This document shows positions 11,715-20,778 of a stretch of DNA of 64,000 nt, piece after piece. Position numbers and translations under genes: made by a program. The stretch is from Rhodocyclaceae bacterium. GTDB taxonomy: Bacteria; Pseudomonadota; Gammaproteobacteria; Burkholderiales; Rhodocyclaceae. A model generated the notes under the pieces. That model had not been told where the DNA came from, made no database searches, and worked only from the letters and a program-made list of their open reading frames with translations. Position 1 is the first letter of the stretch; each line of letters opens with the position of its first letter. Where the stretch lies: the NCBI GenBank assembly GCA_013388985.1, contig JACAEF010000050.1, positions 1 to 64,000 of the forward strand. Reading direction: 5' to 3'.

Positions 11715-12131
11715 TCAACCCAGCTCGTTCAGGGCCTTCTGATAGCGGTTGGCATGCGAGCGCTCGGCCTTGGCCAGCGTCTCGAACCAGTCGGCGATCT
11801 CGTCGAAGCCCTCGGCGCGCGCATCCTTGGCCATGCCGGGATACATGTCGGTGTATTCGTGCGTTTCGCCGGCAACGGCGGAAGCCAGATTCTGCTTGGT
11901 GCTGCCAAACGGCAGGCCGGTGGCCGGGTCGCCGCACTGCTCGAGATATTCGAGATGGCCGTGGGCATGGCCGGTCTCGCCTTCCGCGGTGGAGCGGAAC
12001 AACGCGGCGATGTCGGGATAGCCCTCGACGTCGGCCTTGTTGGCGAAATACAGATAGCGGCGGTTGGCTTGCGATTCGCCGGCGAAGGCGGCTTTCAGGT
12101 GCTGTTCGGTTTTCGATCCCTTGAGTTGCAT
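11715..12131 (-). CDS. rbr: Rubrerythrin (diiron domain only)
   Basis: 138 residues. The four-helix diiron domain is visible from its ligand motifs: FAGESQANRRYLYFA, EGETGHAHGHLEYL, AVAGETHEYTDMYPG and AKAERSHANRYQKAL. There is no C-terminal rubredoxin domain (no CxxC pair), so electrons must come from a separate partner. Rubrerythrins reduce hydrogen peroxide, mainly in organisms facing low oxygen. The start at 12131 has a strong GAGGAGA ribosome site. The gene is divergent from ahpC, and two OxyR-type dyads lie in the shared upstream region. Confidence 0.93.
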   Translation of the reverse strand: MQLKGSKTEQHLKAAFAGESQANRRYLYFANKADVEGYPDIAALFRSTAEGETGHAHGHLEYLEQCGDPATGLPFGSTKQNLASAVAGETHEYTDMYPGMAKDARAEGFDEIADWFETLAKAERSHANRYQKALNELG

Positions 12132-12247
12132 CTTTCTTTCTCCTCTCGTCGTTGATGGGGGTGACGCGAAACGCCTTCGAGCGCTTCGTTGCCTTCATCG
12201 TAGAAAAACGACGACCCCATAGGAAATTGTTTTTCTCAACGATGCCG

Positions 12248-12296
12248 ATAGCGGGAGGCTATGATCGAAAGGCCGATTTCGATAGCCAGAGACTAT
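12248..12296. promoter_or_regulatory. Two OxyR-like dyads between rbr and ahpC
   Basis: Two exact ATAG-N7-CTAT dyads are present at 12248-12262 and 12282-12296 (centres 34 bp apart) in the 291-bp divergent region. ATAG-N7-CTAT is the half-operator pattern described for OxyR, whose canonical full operator has dyad centres 22 bp apart; the wider spacing here is unusual. The position fits control of ahpC and rubrerythrin by peroxide. The rest of the gap (12132-12247 and 12297-12422) shows only an ahpC ribosome site (AAGGAGAG near 12411) and AT-rich patches. Confidence 0.55.
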
Positions 12297-12422
12297 GAAT
12301 TGAATCGCAACAATCAATTGGAACGATGCTGCAAGCGCACATAGAATCCATTCCGTCGCGCTGGTTATTGGCGCAGCACAATCTGATCCACACCGCATTT
12401 CAACCACACCAAGGAGAGCAAC

Positions 12423-12986
12423 ATGTCTTTGATCAACACCACCCTCAAGCCGTTCAAGGCCCAGGCTTACCACAATGGCAAATTCGTCGAGATCACCGAT
12501 GCCGACGTCAAGGGCAAGTGGTCGGTCTTCTTCTTCTATCCGGCCGACTTCACCTTCGTCTGTCCGACCGAGCTCGGCGACATGGCCGACCTGTATCCGG
12601 AATTCCAGAAGATCGGTGTCGAAGTCTATGCCGTGTCGACCGACACCCATTTCGTGCACAAGGCCTGGGCCGATGCGTCCGAGACCATCCGCAAGATCAA
12701 GTATCCGATGATCGGCGATCCGACCGGCACGATCAGCCGCAACTTCGACGTGATGATCGAGGAAGAGGGCCTTGCGCTGCGCGGCACCTTCGTCATGAAT
12801 CCGCAGGGGGTCATCAAGGTCATCGAAATCCACGATCTCGGCATCGGCCGTGATGCCTCCGAGCTGCTGCGCAAGGTCAAGGCCGCGCAGTACATCGAGG
12901 CGCATCCGGGCGAAGTCTGCCCCGCCAAGTGGAAGGAAGGCGCCGAGACCCTGAAGCCGTCTTTGGATCTCGTGGGCAAGATCTAA
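12423..12986 (+). CDS. ahpC: Alkyl hydroperoxide reductase peroxiredoxin AhpC
   Basis: Typical 2-Cys peroxiredoxin of 187 residues that reduces H2O2, organic peroxides and peroxynitrite. The peroxidatic cysteine is C47 ([10 protein letters not shown]) and the resolving cysteine C166 (GEVCPAKW). The start [13 protein letters not shown] and full length match enterobacterial AhpC. It is followed after 102 bp by ahpF, its dedicated reductase. Confidence 0.98.
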   Translation: MSLINTTLKPFKAQAYHNGKFVEITDADVKGKWSVFFFYPADFTFVCPTELGDMADLYPEFQKIGVEVYAVSTDTHFVHKAWADASETIRKIKYPMIGDPTGTISRNFDVMIEEEGLALRGTFVMNPQGVIKVIEIHDLGIGRDASELLRKVKAAQYIEAHPGEVCPAKWKEGAETLKPSLDLVGKI

Positions 12987-13088
12987 GCCGCATTTCGCCA
13001 CCCCCGTCCCGGCCTCGCCGGGGCGGATGGCAGCGGAAAACCGCCTGCCGGCCGTTTTCCCCTGCCAGCCACGCACAAGGAACCCATC

Positions 13089-14639
13089 ATGCTCGACGAC
13101 ACCATCAAGGCCCAACTGGGCGCCTACCTCGAACGCCTGGTCGAACCGATCGAACTCGTCGCCTCGCCCGACGCGAGCGACGCTTCGCGCCAGATCAGCG
13201 AACTACTGGGTGAAATCGCCGCGCTCACGCCGAAGGTGAGCGTGCGCGAGGATGGCCACTACGACCGCCGTCCTTCCTTCTCGATCGGCAAGCCGGGGGA
13301 GACGCACCGCATCCATTTCGCCGGCCTGCCGATGGGCCATGAATTCACCTCGCTGGTGCTCGCGCTGCTACAGGCGAGCGGCTATCCGCCCAAGGTCGAG
13401 TCGGCCACGATCGAGCGAATCAAAGCCCTGCGCGGCACGTTCAAGTTCGAGACCTTCGTCTCGCTCTCCTGCCACAACTGCCCGGACGTGGTGCAGGCGC
13501 TCAACCTGATGGCGGTGCTCAATCCCGGCGTCACGCACACGATGGTCGATGGCGCGCTGTTCCAGAAGGAGGTCGAGGCACGTCAGATCATGGCGGTGCC
13601 GGTGGTCTATCTCAATGGCGAGATGTTCGGCAGCGGCCGCATGACGCTCGAGGAGATCGTCGCCAAGCTCGATACCGGCGCGGCGGCACGGATGGCCGAG
13701 GAAATCAGTGCCAAGGATCCCTTCGACGTGCTCGTCGTCGGCGGCGGGCCGGCAGGTAGCGCGGCGGCGATCTACGCGGCACGGAAGGGCATCCGCACCG
13801 GCGTGGTCGCCGAGCGCTTCGGCGGCCAGGTGCTCGACACGCTGGCGATCGAGAACTTCATCTCGGTCAGGCACACCGAAGGCCCGCAGCTCGCCGCGGC
13901 GCTCGAGCAGCATGTCAAGGAATACGCCGTCGACATCATGAACGTGCAGCGCGCGGTCGAACTCAAGCCTGGCGAGAAGCTGCACGAGCTCCGCCTCGAA
14001 TCCGGCGCCACCCTGAAGGCGAAGACCGTGATTCTCGCTACCGGCGCGCGCTGGCGCGAGCTGAAGGTGCCGGGCGAGGCCGAATACAAGGCCAAGGGCG
14101 TCTGCTTCTGCCCGCATTGCGACGGCCCGCTGTTCAAGGGCAAGCGCGTCGCGGTGATCGGCGGCGGCAATTCGGGCGTCGAGGCGGCGATCGATCTCGC
14201 GGGCATCGTCGGCCATGTGACGTTGCTCGAATTCGACAGCAAGCTGCGCGCCGACGCGGTGCTGCAGGACAAATTGAACAGCCTGCCGAACGTCACCGTG
14301 ATCAAGAGCGCGCAGACCACCGAGATTCTCGGCGACGGCCACAAGGTGACCGGGCTCCTCTATACCGATCGCAACAGCGGCGAGAGTCACCGCCTCGAGC
14401 TCGAAGGCATCTTCGTGCAGATCGGCCTGCTGCCCAACACCGACTGGTTGAAGGGCACGGTCGCGATGAACCGCTTCGGCGAGATCGAGATCGACGCACG
14501 CGGCGCGACCTCCGTTCCCGGCGTGTTCGCCGCCGGCGACTGCACGACGGTGCCCTACAAGCAGATCATCATTGCGATGGGCGAGGGCGCGAAGGCTTCG
14601 CTGTCGGCCTTCGACCATCTGATCCGGCATTCGGCCTGA
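13089..14639 (+). CDS. ahpF: Alkyl hydroperoxide reductase subunit F (AhpF)
   Basis: FAD- and NAD(P)H-dependent disulfide reductase of AhpC, 516 residues. The N-terminal double-thioredoxin-fold domain carries C128-H-N-C131 ([12 protein letters not shown]). The thioredoxin-reductase-like part has the FAD-binding [17 protein letters not shown], the redox-active [10 protein letters not shown] and NAD-binding [17 protein letters not shown], and ends with the FAD motif [15 protein letters not shown]. The start at 13089 has AAGGAA upstream. A repeat-derived hairpin begins right after the TGA. Confidence 0.98.
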   Translation: MLDDTIKAQLGAYLERLVEPIELVASPDASDASRQISELLGEIAALTPKVSVREDGHYDRRPSFSIGKPGETHRIHFAGLPMGHEFTSLVLALLQASGYPPKVESATIERIKALRGTFKFETFVSLSCHNCPDVVQALNLMAVLNPGVTHTMVDGALFQKEVEARQIMAVPVVYLNGEMFGSGRMTLEEIVAKLDTGAAARMAEEISAKDPFDVLVVGGGPAGSAAAIYAARKGIRTGVVAERFGGQVLDTLAIENFISVRHTEGPQLAAALEQHVKEYAVDIMNVQRAVELKPGEKLHELRLESGATLKAKTVILATGARWRELKVPGEAEYKAKGVCFCPHCDGPLFKGKRVAVIGGGNSGVEAAIDLAGIVGHVTLLEFDSKLRADAVLQDKLNSLPNVTVIKSAQTTEILGDGHKVTGLLYTDRNSGESHRLELEGIFVQIGLLPNTDWLKGTVAMNRFGEIEIDARGATSVPGVFAAGDCTTVPYKQIIIAMGEGAKASLSAFDHLIRHSA

Positions 14640-14677
14640 GCGGGACGGCGGGGTGCCGTCCCGCCAGCGCCGAGTTT
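14640..14677. repeat. Dispersed repeat, hairpin form, between convergent ahpF and dsrE-like genes
   Basis: GCGGGACGGC (14640-14649) pairs perfectly with GCCGTCCCGC (14655-14664) around the loop GGGGT. The right part continues as a complete reverse unit ending CAGCGCCGAGTTT. It begins at the first base after the ahpF stop and ends at the stop codon of the opposing gene, so it may serve as a shared 3' end element. No long T-run follows on either strand. Confidence 0.8.
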
Positions 14678-15093
14678 CAAGGTTTGATGACGGCCCAGCC
14701 CTGGCGCTGTTTCTCGATCAGCTCGACGACGCCGGCCTTCACATAGCCGATGCCGGCGTGCATGTCGTCCTCGCTCAGCTTGCGGGCCTTCATCGTGTTC
14801 TGGCACATCAGCACCTTCGCGCCGCTCGCCAGCGTTTCGTCGATGCGGTTGGCCAGCTGGGAATCGAACTTCAGCAGGCCGACGCCATTGCCGAAGACGA
14901 CCAGCTCGACCTCCACCTTGTCCTTGCCGTATTCGGCCTGGACGTTTTTTACGACGTTGAGCGCCTGGTTCCAGGTGGCGAGGTTGTCGTCGCTGACCTG
15001 CACCGCGACGCCCGGCTTGCCGCTCTCGGCGAGCGCGGCGCCGCCCAAGGCAAACCAGGCAAGCAGCAGTGTCATCCAGATTCTTTTCGTCAT
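14677..15093 (-). CDS. DsrE/DsrF-like family protein, exported
   Basis: 138 residues from the ATG at 15093, which is preceded by GGAGGAGA; longer upstream starts lack this. Residues 1-22 are a signal peptide (MTKRIWMTLLLAWFALGGAALA). The remainder has the DsrE-like alpha/beta core, with VELVVFGNGVGLLKFDSQ and the single-cysteine segment VLMCQNTMKARKL. Proteins of this kind occur in the periplasm of sulfur-metabolising and other proteobacteria and may carry sulfur on the cysteine, but no specific role is established. It is convergent with ahpF. Confidence 0.8.
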   Translation of the reverse strand: MTKRIWMTLLLAWFALGGAALAESGKPGVAVQVSDDNLATWNQALNVVKNVQAEYGKDKVEVELVVFGNGVGLLKFDSQLANRIDETLASGAKVLMCQNTMKARKLSEDDMHAGIGYVKAGVVELIEKQRQGWAVIKP

Positions 15094-15233
15094 GATCTCC
15101 TCCGTTGGGTTGGTGGGTGGCGCAATCCGCAGGAGGTAAGACGTATTCCGCTGCCGACTTATTCCATACAAAATCACCATGGAAAAGTCGAGCACGGGAT
15201 CGCATGATATAAATCCTCTATCGCAGGTCGGAA

Positions 15234-17339
15234 ATGTGCAGAAACATGGAAGAAGCCGTCAATGAGGTGAAATGTCAGGGTCTGCGGCAGGCTCTGCAAC
15301 AGAGCGAAGACAGGCTCCGCCATGTCCAGGCCATCGCTCAACTCGGCAGCTGGTATCTCGACGTCCGGCAGAACAGGCTGACCTGGTCGGACGAAACCTA
15401 CAAGATTTTCGGCGTGCCCCCGGGCGAGCCGTTGTGCTACGAGGACTTTCTCGCCCGCATTCCGCCGGAGGACCGCGCCCGGGTCGATGCCGCCTGGCAG
15501 GCGGCCCTGAAAGGCGCGCCGTACGACATCGAGCATCGCATCGAGGTAGACGGGCAGATCAAGTGGGTGCATGAGAAAGCCGATCTGGTCTTCGATGCGG
15601 CGGGGGCGTTGCAGGGCGGCGTCGGGACCGTCCAGGACATCACCGAACGCAAGCGCGCCGAGGAGGCGCTCCTCCTTTTTGCCAGCGTGTTCGAAAAGAG
15701 CGGCGAGGCGGCGATCGTCACCGATCGCGACAAACGCATCATCGCCGCCAACCCCGCCTTTGTCGCCATGACCGGCTACAGCCCGGCGGAGCTGATCGGG
15801 CAAAACCCGCGCATCCTCGCGTCGCAGCAGACGCCGCGCGAGACCTACCGGCAGATGTGGGAGACGCTCGAGCGCGAAGGGTACTGGCAGGGCGAATTGT
15901 GGAACCGGCGCAAGAACGGCGAAATCTATCCGCAGTGGGCGGCGATCTCTTCGATCCGCAATCCCGACGGCAAGGTGAGCCATTATGTCGGCAGCTTCAA
16001 CGACATCAGCGAGCGCAAGGCCGCGGAGGAGCGCATCCGTTACCTGGCGCATCACGACGCGCTGACCGGGCTGGCCAACCGCCACAGTTTCGAGAGCCGG
16101 CTGGAGCAGGCGCTGCTCACCGCACAGCGCGAGCAGATCCGGATCGCGGTGCTGTTCATCGATCTCGACCGCTTCAAGACGATCAACGACACGCTCGGCC
16201 ATCCGGTCGGTGATCGCCTGTTGCAGGAAGTCGCCCGGCGCCTGCAGGCCTGCGTGCGCGCCAGCGACATCGTCGCCCGGCTCGGCGGTGACGAATTCGT
16301 CGTCGTGCTCAGCCACATCGTCGAGATTTCCGATGCCGCGGCGGTGGCCGACAAGATTCTCAAGTCACTGGCCAACGCCTATGAAATCGATGGACGGCAG
16401 CTTTATTCCGCCGCGAGCATCGGCATCGGCGTCTTTCCGACCGATGGCATCGACGGCGTCAGTCTGATGAAGAGCGCCGATACCGCGCTCTATCACGCCA
16501 AGGAGCGCGGGCGCAACAACTTCCAGTTCTTCACCAGCGCGATGAACGCCGCCGCCGCCGAACGGCTGACCTTGGAGCGCGAATTGCGCGCCGCCGTGCA
16601 AAACCGGCAGTTCGAACTCCACTACCAGCCCCAGGTCGTCGCGGCCAGCGGCCGTCTGTGCGGCGTCGAGGCGCTGGTGCGCTGGCGCCATCCCGAGCTC
16701 GGCCTGGTGCCACCCGACAAGTTCATACCGATCGCGGAAGAAACCGGACTGATCGAGGCAATCGGCGCCTGGGTGCTCGAAGAGGCCTGCCGGCAGCTCG
16801 GGGAATGGCGCCGTGCCGGCATTGGCGATCTGCAGATGGCGGTGAATCTCTCCGCCCGGCAATTGCGCGCGGCCGATCTGGTCGCCACCGTGCGCGAGCT
16901 GATCGCGCGCCACGGACTCGGCGAGGGCGATCTCGAGCTGGAAATCACCGAATCCGTGGCGATGGCCGAGCCGTCGGCCGCCATCGACCGGCTGCACGCG
17001 TTGCGTGCTCTGGGCGTGCGGCTCGCCATCGACGATTTCGGCACCGGCTATTCATCGCTGGCTTATCTCAAGCGCCTGCCGATCCAGACCCTCAAGCTCG
17101 ACCGCACCTTCGTGCGCGACATCGAAACGGACCCCAACGACGCCGCGATCAGCGCCGCTTCGCTGGCACTAGCCAAGAGTCTGGGGCTGCAAGTGGTCGC
17201 CGAGGGTGTCGAGAACGCGGCGCAACGCGACTTTCTGGCGAGCCGCGGCTGCGACGTGCTGCAAGGCTATCTGTTCGGCAAGCCGGCGCCGGCCGGCGAA
17301 TGGACGGCGCGCTGGAGCGGCAAACCCACGGCGGGATGA
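15234..17339 (+). CDS. PAS-PAS-GGDEF-EAL cyclic-di-GMP signalling protein
   Basis: 701 residues. Two PAS/PAC sensor modules occupy about residues 20-280 (VGTVQDITERKRAEE and VGSFNDISERKAAEE close them). The GGDEF diguanylate cyclase domain follows with RLGGDEF near residue 350 and an RxxD inhibitory site (RASD) five residues upstream. The C-terminal EAL phosphodiesterase domain has VEALVRWRHPE near residue 477, LEITES, and IDDFGTGYSSLAYLKRLP. Both catalytic motifs are intact, so the protein could make and degrade c-di-GMP. No transmembrane segment is obvious, pointing to a cytoplasmic sensor. An in-frame ATG at 15246 is an alternative start. Confidence 0.93.
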   Translation: MCRNMEEAVNEVKCQGLRQALQQSEDRLRHVQAIAQLGSWYLDVRQNRLTWSDETYKIFGVPPGEPLCYEDFLARIPPEDRARVDAAWQAALKGAPYDIEHRIEVDGQIKWVHEKADLVFDAAGALQGGVGTVQDITERKRAEEALLLFASVFEKSGEAAIVTDRDKRIIAANPAFVAMTGYSPAELIGQNPRILASQQTPRETYRQMWETLEREGYWQGELWNRRKNGEIYPQWAAISSIRNPDGKVSHYVGSFNDISERKAAEERIRYLAHHDALTGLANRHSFESRLEQALLTAQREQIRIAVLFIDLDRFKTINDTLGHPVGDRLLQEVARRLQACVRASDIVARLGGDEFVVVLSHIVEISDAAAVADKILKSLANAYEIDGRQLYSAASIGIGVFPTDGIDGVSLMKSADTALYHAKERGRNNFQFFTSAMNAAAAERLTLERELRAAVQNRQFELHYQPQVVAASGRLCGVEALVRWRHPELGLVPPDKFIPIAEETGLIEAIGAWVLEEACRQLGEWRRAGIGDLQMAVNLSARQLRAADLVATVRELIARHGLGEGDLELEITESVAMAEPSAAIDRLHALRALGVRLAIDDFGTGYSSLAYLKRLPIQTLKLDRTFVRDIETDPNDAAISAASLALAKSLGLQVVAEGVENAAQRDFLASRGCDVLQGYLFGKPAPAGEWTARWSGKPTAG

Positions 17340-17407
17340 GCGCGAACGATCGCCGCGATAGCGAATTTTCAATTGCATGCCCCGGGCTTGCGCCATAAGC
17401 TGAAAGC

Positions 17408-18352
17408 ATGCAAACCGATAGCCTCCAGCCACGAATCGCGGCGGGAATGCGTTGGCCCGAAGCCTTCCTCGCCCATGCGCGCGCGCACCCGCTCGCCGCG
17501 CTCGGGCTGGGCGTCGGCCTGTTGTCGGTCATGGCGCTGCTCGCGCAAAGCACGGTGCGGCTGCTCGGCGGTGAAGCCACGCTCGCGTTGCGCTATGCGA
17601 TGCTCGGCGGGGCGGCGGGCTTCGCCGCGACCGCGCTGGGGGCGTTGCCGGCGCTCGTCCTGCGCGGCATCCCGCAAAAGCTCGAAGACAGCCTGCTTGG
17701 ATTCGCCGCCGGCATGATGCTCGCCGCGAGCGCTTTCTCGCTGCTGCTGCCAGGTCTGGCGGCAGCAGCAGTGATGCTCGGCCACAAGGCGGCTGCCGCC
17801 GCTGTCGTGGTCTTCGGCATGGCGCTGGGCGTGCTGCTGATGCTGGGACTGGACGAATTCACGCCGCACGCGCATGACCAGAGCGGCCCGTGCGGGCCCG
17901 GCCACGAGCGCTGCGGGCGCGTCTGGCTGTTCGTCTTCGCCATTGCCTTGCACAACCTGCCGGAGGGCATGGCCATCGGCGTTTCCTTCGCGCAGGGCGA
18001 TCTGGGCGTGGGTCTGCCGCTGACGACGGCGATCGCGCTGCAGGACATTCCCGAAGGACTCGCGGTGGCGCTGGCGATGCGCGCGGCGGGCTTTTCCGCA
18101 CCCCTCGCGGTGGGCATCGCCACGTTGAGCGGGCTGCTCGAGCCGCTGGGCGCCTTGCTCGGCGTGGGGCTGGCCAGCGGCCTCGCGGTGGCCTATCCGA
18201 TCGGCCTGGGCCTGGCGGCCGGGGCGATGATCTTCGTCGTCTCGCACGAAGTGATCCCGGAAACCCACCGCAACGGCCACCAGACGCCGGCGACCCTCGG
18301 CCTGATGGCCGGCTTCGCGCTGATGATGGTGCTCGACACGGCGCTGGGCTGA
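17408..18352 (+). CDS. ZIP family metal transporter
   Basis: 314-residue inner-membrane protein. The two metal-site helices of ZIP transporters are present: IALHNLPEGMAIGVSFAQGD and IALQDIPEGLAVALAMR. A short His-containing loop (DEFTPHAHDQSGPCGPGH) lies between transmembrane helices, as in GufA-type ZIP proteins. The likely substrate is zinc or another divalent cation, but selectivity cannot be read from the sequence. It stands alone between the signalling gene and argS, with a dispersed repeat immediately downstream. Confidence 0.9.
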   Translation: MQTDSLQPRIAAGMRWPEAFLAHARAHPLAALGLGVGLLSVMALLAQSTVRLLGGEATLALRYAMLGGAAGFAATALGALPALVLRGIPQKLEDSLLGFAAGMMLAASAFSLLLPGLAAAAVMLGHKAAAAAVVVFGMALGVLLMLGLDEFTPHAHDQSGPCGPGHERCGRVWLFVFAIALHNLPEGMAIGVSFAQGDLGVGLPLTTAIALQDIPEGLAVALAMRAAGFSAPLAVGIATLSGLLEPLGALLGVGLASGLAVAYPIGLGLAAGAMIFVVSHEVIPETHRNGHQTPATLGLMAGFALMMVLDTALG

Positions 18353-18356
18353 AATG

Positions 18357-18382
18357 GGTGCCGTCTTGCCAGCGCCGACTTT
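18357..18382 (-). repeat. Dispersed repeat unit upstream of argS
   Basis: Reverse-orientation unit GGTGCCGTCTTGCCAGCG then CCGACTTT, starting 4 bases after the ZIP gene stop. Its GACTTT end sits where the -35 box of the argS promoter would be. Confidence 0.8.
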
Positions 18383-18406
18383 CACGGAACGGGCCGGCGC
18401 TATAAT
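18377..18406 (+). promoter_or_regulatory. Candidate sigma-70 promoter of argS
   Basis: A perfect TATAAT (18401-18406) lies 9 bases before the argS ATG. The best -35 candidate at 18 bp spacing is GACTTT (18377-18382), which is the end of the dispersed repeat. The start of transcription would lie at or just before the start codon, so the mRNA would be leaderless or nearly so. This is prediction from sequence only. Confidence 0.4.
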
Positions 18407-18414
18407 CCGCCGCC

Positions 18415-20151
18415 ATGTCCTCGCCATCCATCGATATCAAGTCGCATCTCGTCGCGCTGCTCGACGCGGCGCTTTCCAGCGTCGCTCCCGGCGTGGGGGC
18501 GGAAATCCAGCTCGAACGGCCGCGCGATCCGGCTCATGGCGATTTCTCCAGCAACCTCGCGTTGCAGATCGCCAAGGGGCTGAAAGAGAATCCGCGCAAG
18601 ATCGCCGAGCGTCTGGTGCATGAGCTGCCGCGCTCGCCCTGGGTGCTGAAGGCTGAGGCAGCGGGCGCCGGCTTCATCAATTTCACGCTGACCGCAGTCG
18701 CCAAGACCGCCGTGATCCATGCGGTGCTCGCCCGCGGCGAGCAGTTCGGCCGCGGCGCGAAGAAGCCGGGTCGGCTGCAGGTCGAGTTCGTTTCCGCCAA
18801 TCCGACCGGGCCGCTGCACGTCGGTCACGGCCGCGGTGCGGCTTATGGCGCGAGTCTGGCCAATCTGCTCTCCTTCGCCGGTTTCGAGGTCTGCCGCGAG
18901 TTCTACGTCAATGACGCCGGCCGGCAGATGGACATCCTCGCCGTGTCGACCTGGCTGCGCTATCTGGAAATCTTCGGCGAGACGGTGCCGTTCCCGCCCA
19001 ATGCCTATCAGGGCGACTACGTGCGCACCATGGCACGGCAGATCAAGGAGGCGCATGGCGATCGCTACGTCCATCCGGCCGCCGCGGTGCTCGCCTGCGT
19101 GCCGCCGCTGGAGGCCGATGCCGAGGCGCATCTCGACGGCCTGATCGCCGTCGCCAAGGATCTGCTCGGCGAGGACTGGAACTACATCCACCAGCACGCC
19201 CTGGCCGAACAGCTGGCCGACTGCCGCGCCGATCTCGAGGAATACGGCGTGCATTACGACTGCTGGTTCTCGGAGAAGAGCCTCTACGACACCGGCATGG
19301 TGGCGCAGGCCATCGACGAGCTGGAAAAGCGTGGCCACATCTATCTGCAGGATGGCGCCAAATGGTTCCGCTCGTCGCACTTCGGCGACGAGAAGGATCG
19401 CGTCGTGCAGCGCGAGAACGGCCAATACACCTATTTCGCCTCCGACATCGCCTATCACCGCAACAAGTTCGCGCGCGGTTTCACGCGCATCATCGACGTC
19501 TGGGGCGCCGACCACCATGGTTACATCGCGCGCGTCAAGGGCGCCTTGCAGGCACTCGGCCTCGATGCCGCGGCGCTCGAGGTGGCGCTGGTGCAATTCG
19601 TCAGCCTCTATCGCGGCCACGAAAAGGTGTCGATGAGCACGCGCGCCGGTTCCTACATCACGCTGCGCGAATTGCGCGAAGAGGTCGGCAACGACGCCTG
19701 CCGTTTCTTCTATCTCTTGAGCAAGCAGGACAAGCCGCTCGATTTCGATCTCGAGCTGGCCAAGAGCCAGTCGAACGACAACCCGGTCTATTACGTCCAA
19801 TATGCCCATGCGCGCATCAGCAGCGTCCTCCGGCAATGGGGCGGCGATCCCGCCACGCTGGCCGGCGTCGACCTCGCGCCGCTTGGCGGCGAACGCGAGC
19901 TCGCCCTGGCGGCCAAGCTCTCCACCTTCCCCGAGCTGATCGAAACCGCCGCCGCCGATCGGGCGCCGCACGCGCTGGCTTTCTGGCTGCGCGAGCTGGC
20001 CGCCGAATTCCATGGCTGGTACAACGCCGAGCGTCTGCTGGTCGACGACGAGGCGCAAAGGCTCGCCCGCTTGGCGCTGGCCGTCGCGGTGCGTCAGGTG
20101 ATTGCCAACGGCCTGCGCATCCTCGGCGTTGCCGCGCCCGAGGCGATGTAA
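18415..20151 (+). CDS. argS: Arginine--tRNA ligase
   Basis: Class I aminoacyl-tRNA synthetase charging tRNA-Arg; 578 residues. The HIGH-type motif is in SANPTGPLHVGHGRGAAYG and the KMSKS-like region reads EKVSMSTRAG, the degenerate form usual in ArgRS. The N-terminal Add-1 domain and the C-terminal anticodon-binding alpha-helical domain (ending RLALAVAVRQVIANGLRILGV) are both present. The TAA stop at 20149-20151 overlaps the first bases of a dispersed repeat. Confidence 0.98.
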   Translation: MSSPSIDIKSHLVALLDAALSSVAPGVGAEIQLERPRDPAHGDFSSNLALQIAKGLKENPRKIAERLVHELPRSPWVLKAEAAGAGFINFTLTAVAKTAVIHAVLARGEQFGRGAKKPGRLQVEFVSANPTGPLHVGHGRGAAYGASLANLLSFAGFEVCREFYVNDAGRQMDILAVSTWLRYLEIFGETVPFPPNAYQGDYVRTMARQIKEAHGDRYVHPAAAVLACVPPLEADAEAHLDGLIAVAKDLLGEDWNYIHQHALAEQLADCRADLEEYGVHYDCWFSEKSLYDTGMVAQAIDELEKRGHIYLQDGAKWFRSSHFGDEKDRVVQRENGQYTYFASDIAYHRNKFARGFTRIIDVWGADHHGYIARVKGALQALGLDAAALEVALVQFVSLYRGHEKVSMSTRAGSYITLRELREEVGNDACRFFYLLSKQDKPLDFDLELAKSQSNDNPVYYVQYAHARISSVLRQWGGDPATLAGVDLAPLGGERELALAAKLSTFPELIETAAADRAPHALAFWLRELAAEFHGWYNAERLLVDDEAQRLARLALAVAVRQVIANGLRILGVAAPEAM

Positions 20152-20173
20152 AGTCGGCGCTGGCGGAACGGCA
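20150..20173 (+). repeat. Dispersed repeat unit at the argS/SPOR junction
   Basis: Forward unit AAAGTCGGCGCTGG then CGGAACGGCA. Its leading A bases are the end of the argS TAA, and it stops one base before the ATG of the next gene, so it fills the whole intergenic gap. Confidence 0.8.
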
Positions 20174-20174
20174 C

Positions 20175-20765
20175 ATGGGCGGCGTGAAAGAGGGAACGGG
20201 GTTAGTGAAGCGGGGCGGGCCACAACGGGGTGGCACGCTGATCGGCCTGGTGCTGGGGATCGTCGTCGGCGTGCTGATCTCGTTCGGCGTCGTCTGGTAT
20301 CTGAACAAGGCGCCACTACCTTTTACCGAGAAGGTGACCCGGCCGGAAACGGTCAATGGCGGCAAGGAGCCCGTGGCGCTGCCGGGCAAGCCGGGCGACA
20401 AACCGGCGAGCGGCGAGCGCAAATTCGATTTTTACGACATCCTCGAAGGCAAGAAGCCGCCGACACCGGAAGCGGCGCCCGCTGCCGCGCCGCCGGTCCG
20501 CAGCGAAGCGGCGCCCGCGGCAGCAGGCGGCAACCTCTACTTGCAGGTGGGCGCCTTCCAGAAGAAGAGCGACGCCGACAACCTGCGCGCCAGGCTGGCG
20601 ATGCTCGGCTTCGAGGCGGGCGTGCTCGAGGTCGAGACGCCGGGCAAGGGGACGCTGCATCGCGTGCGTCTCGGCCCCTTCGCCTCGATGGAGGAGTTGA
20701 ACCGGACGCGCAGCCAGTTGTCCGAACAGGGTGTCCAGGCCACGGTGGTCCGGCCCCAAGAGTAG
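20175..20765 (+). CDS. SPOR domain-containing membrane protein
   Basis: 196 residues from the ATG at 20175. There is a short cytoplasmic N-terminus, one transmembrane helix (GTLIGLVLGIVVGVLISFGV), a periplasmic Pro/Ala-rich linker (residues about 60-118) and a C-terminal SPOR domain (NLYLQVGAFQKKSDADNLRAR and HRVRLGPFASMEELN). SPOR domains bind denuded peptidoglycan at the division septum, so a FtsN-like cell-envelope role is likely. The argS-SPOR-dsbA order is common in betaproteobacteria as I recall. The gene is preceded only by a repeat unit, so its ribosome site would lie inside that repeat. Confidence 0.88.
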   Translation: MGGVKEGTGLVKRGGPQRGGTLIGLVLGIVVGVLISFGVVWYLNKAPLPFTEKVTRPETVNGGKEPVALPGKPGDKPASGERKFDFYDILEGKKPPTPEAAPAAAPPVRSEAAPAAAGGNLYLQVGAFQKKSDADNLRARLAMLGFEAGVLEVETPGKGTLHRVRLGPFASMEELNRTRSQLSEQGVQATVVRPQE

Positions 20766-20778
20766 AAAGGAAACCCGC

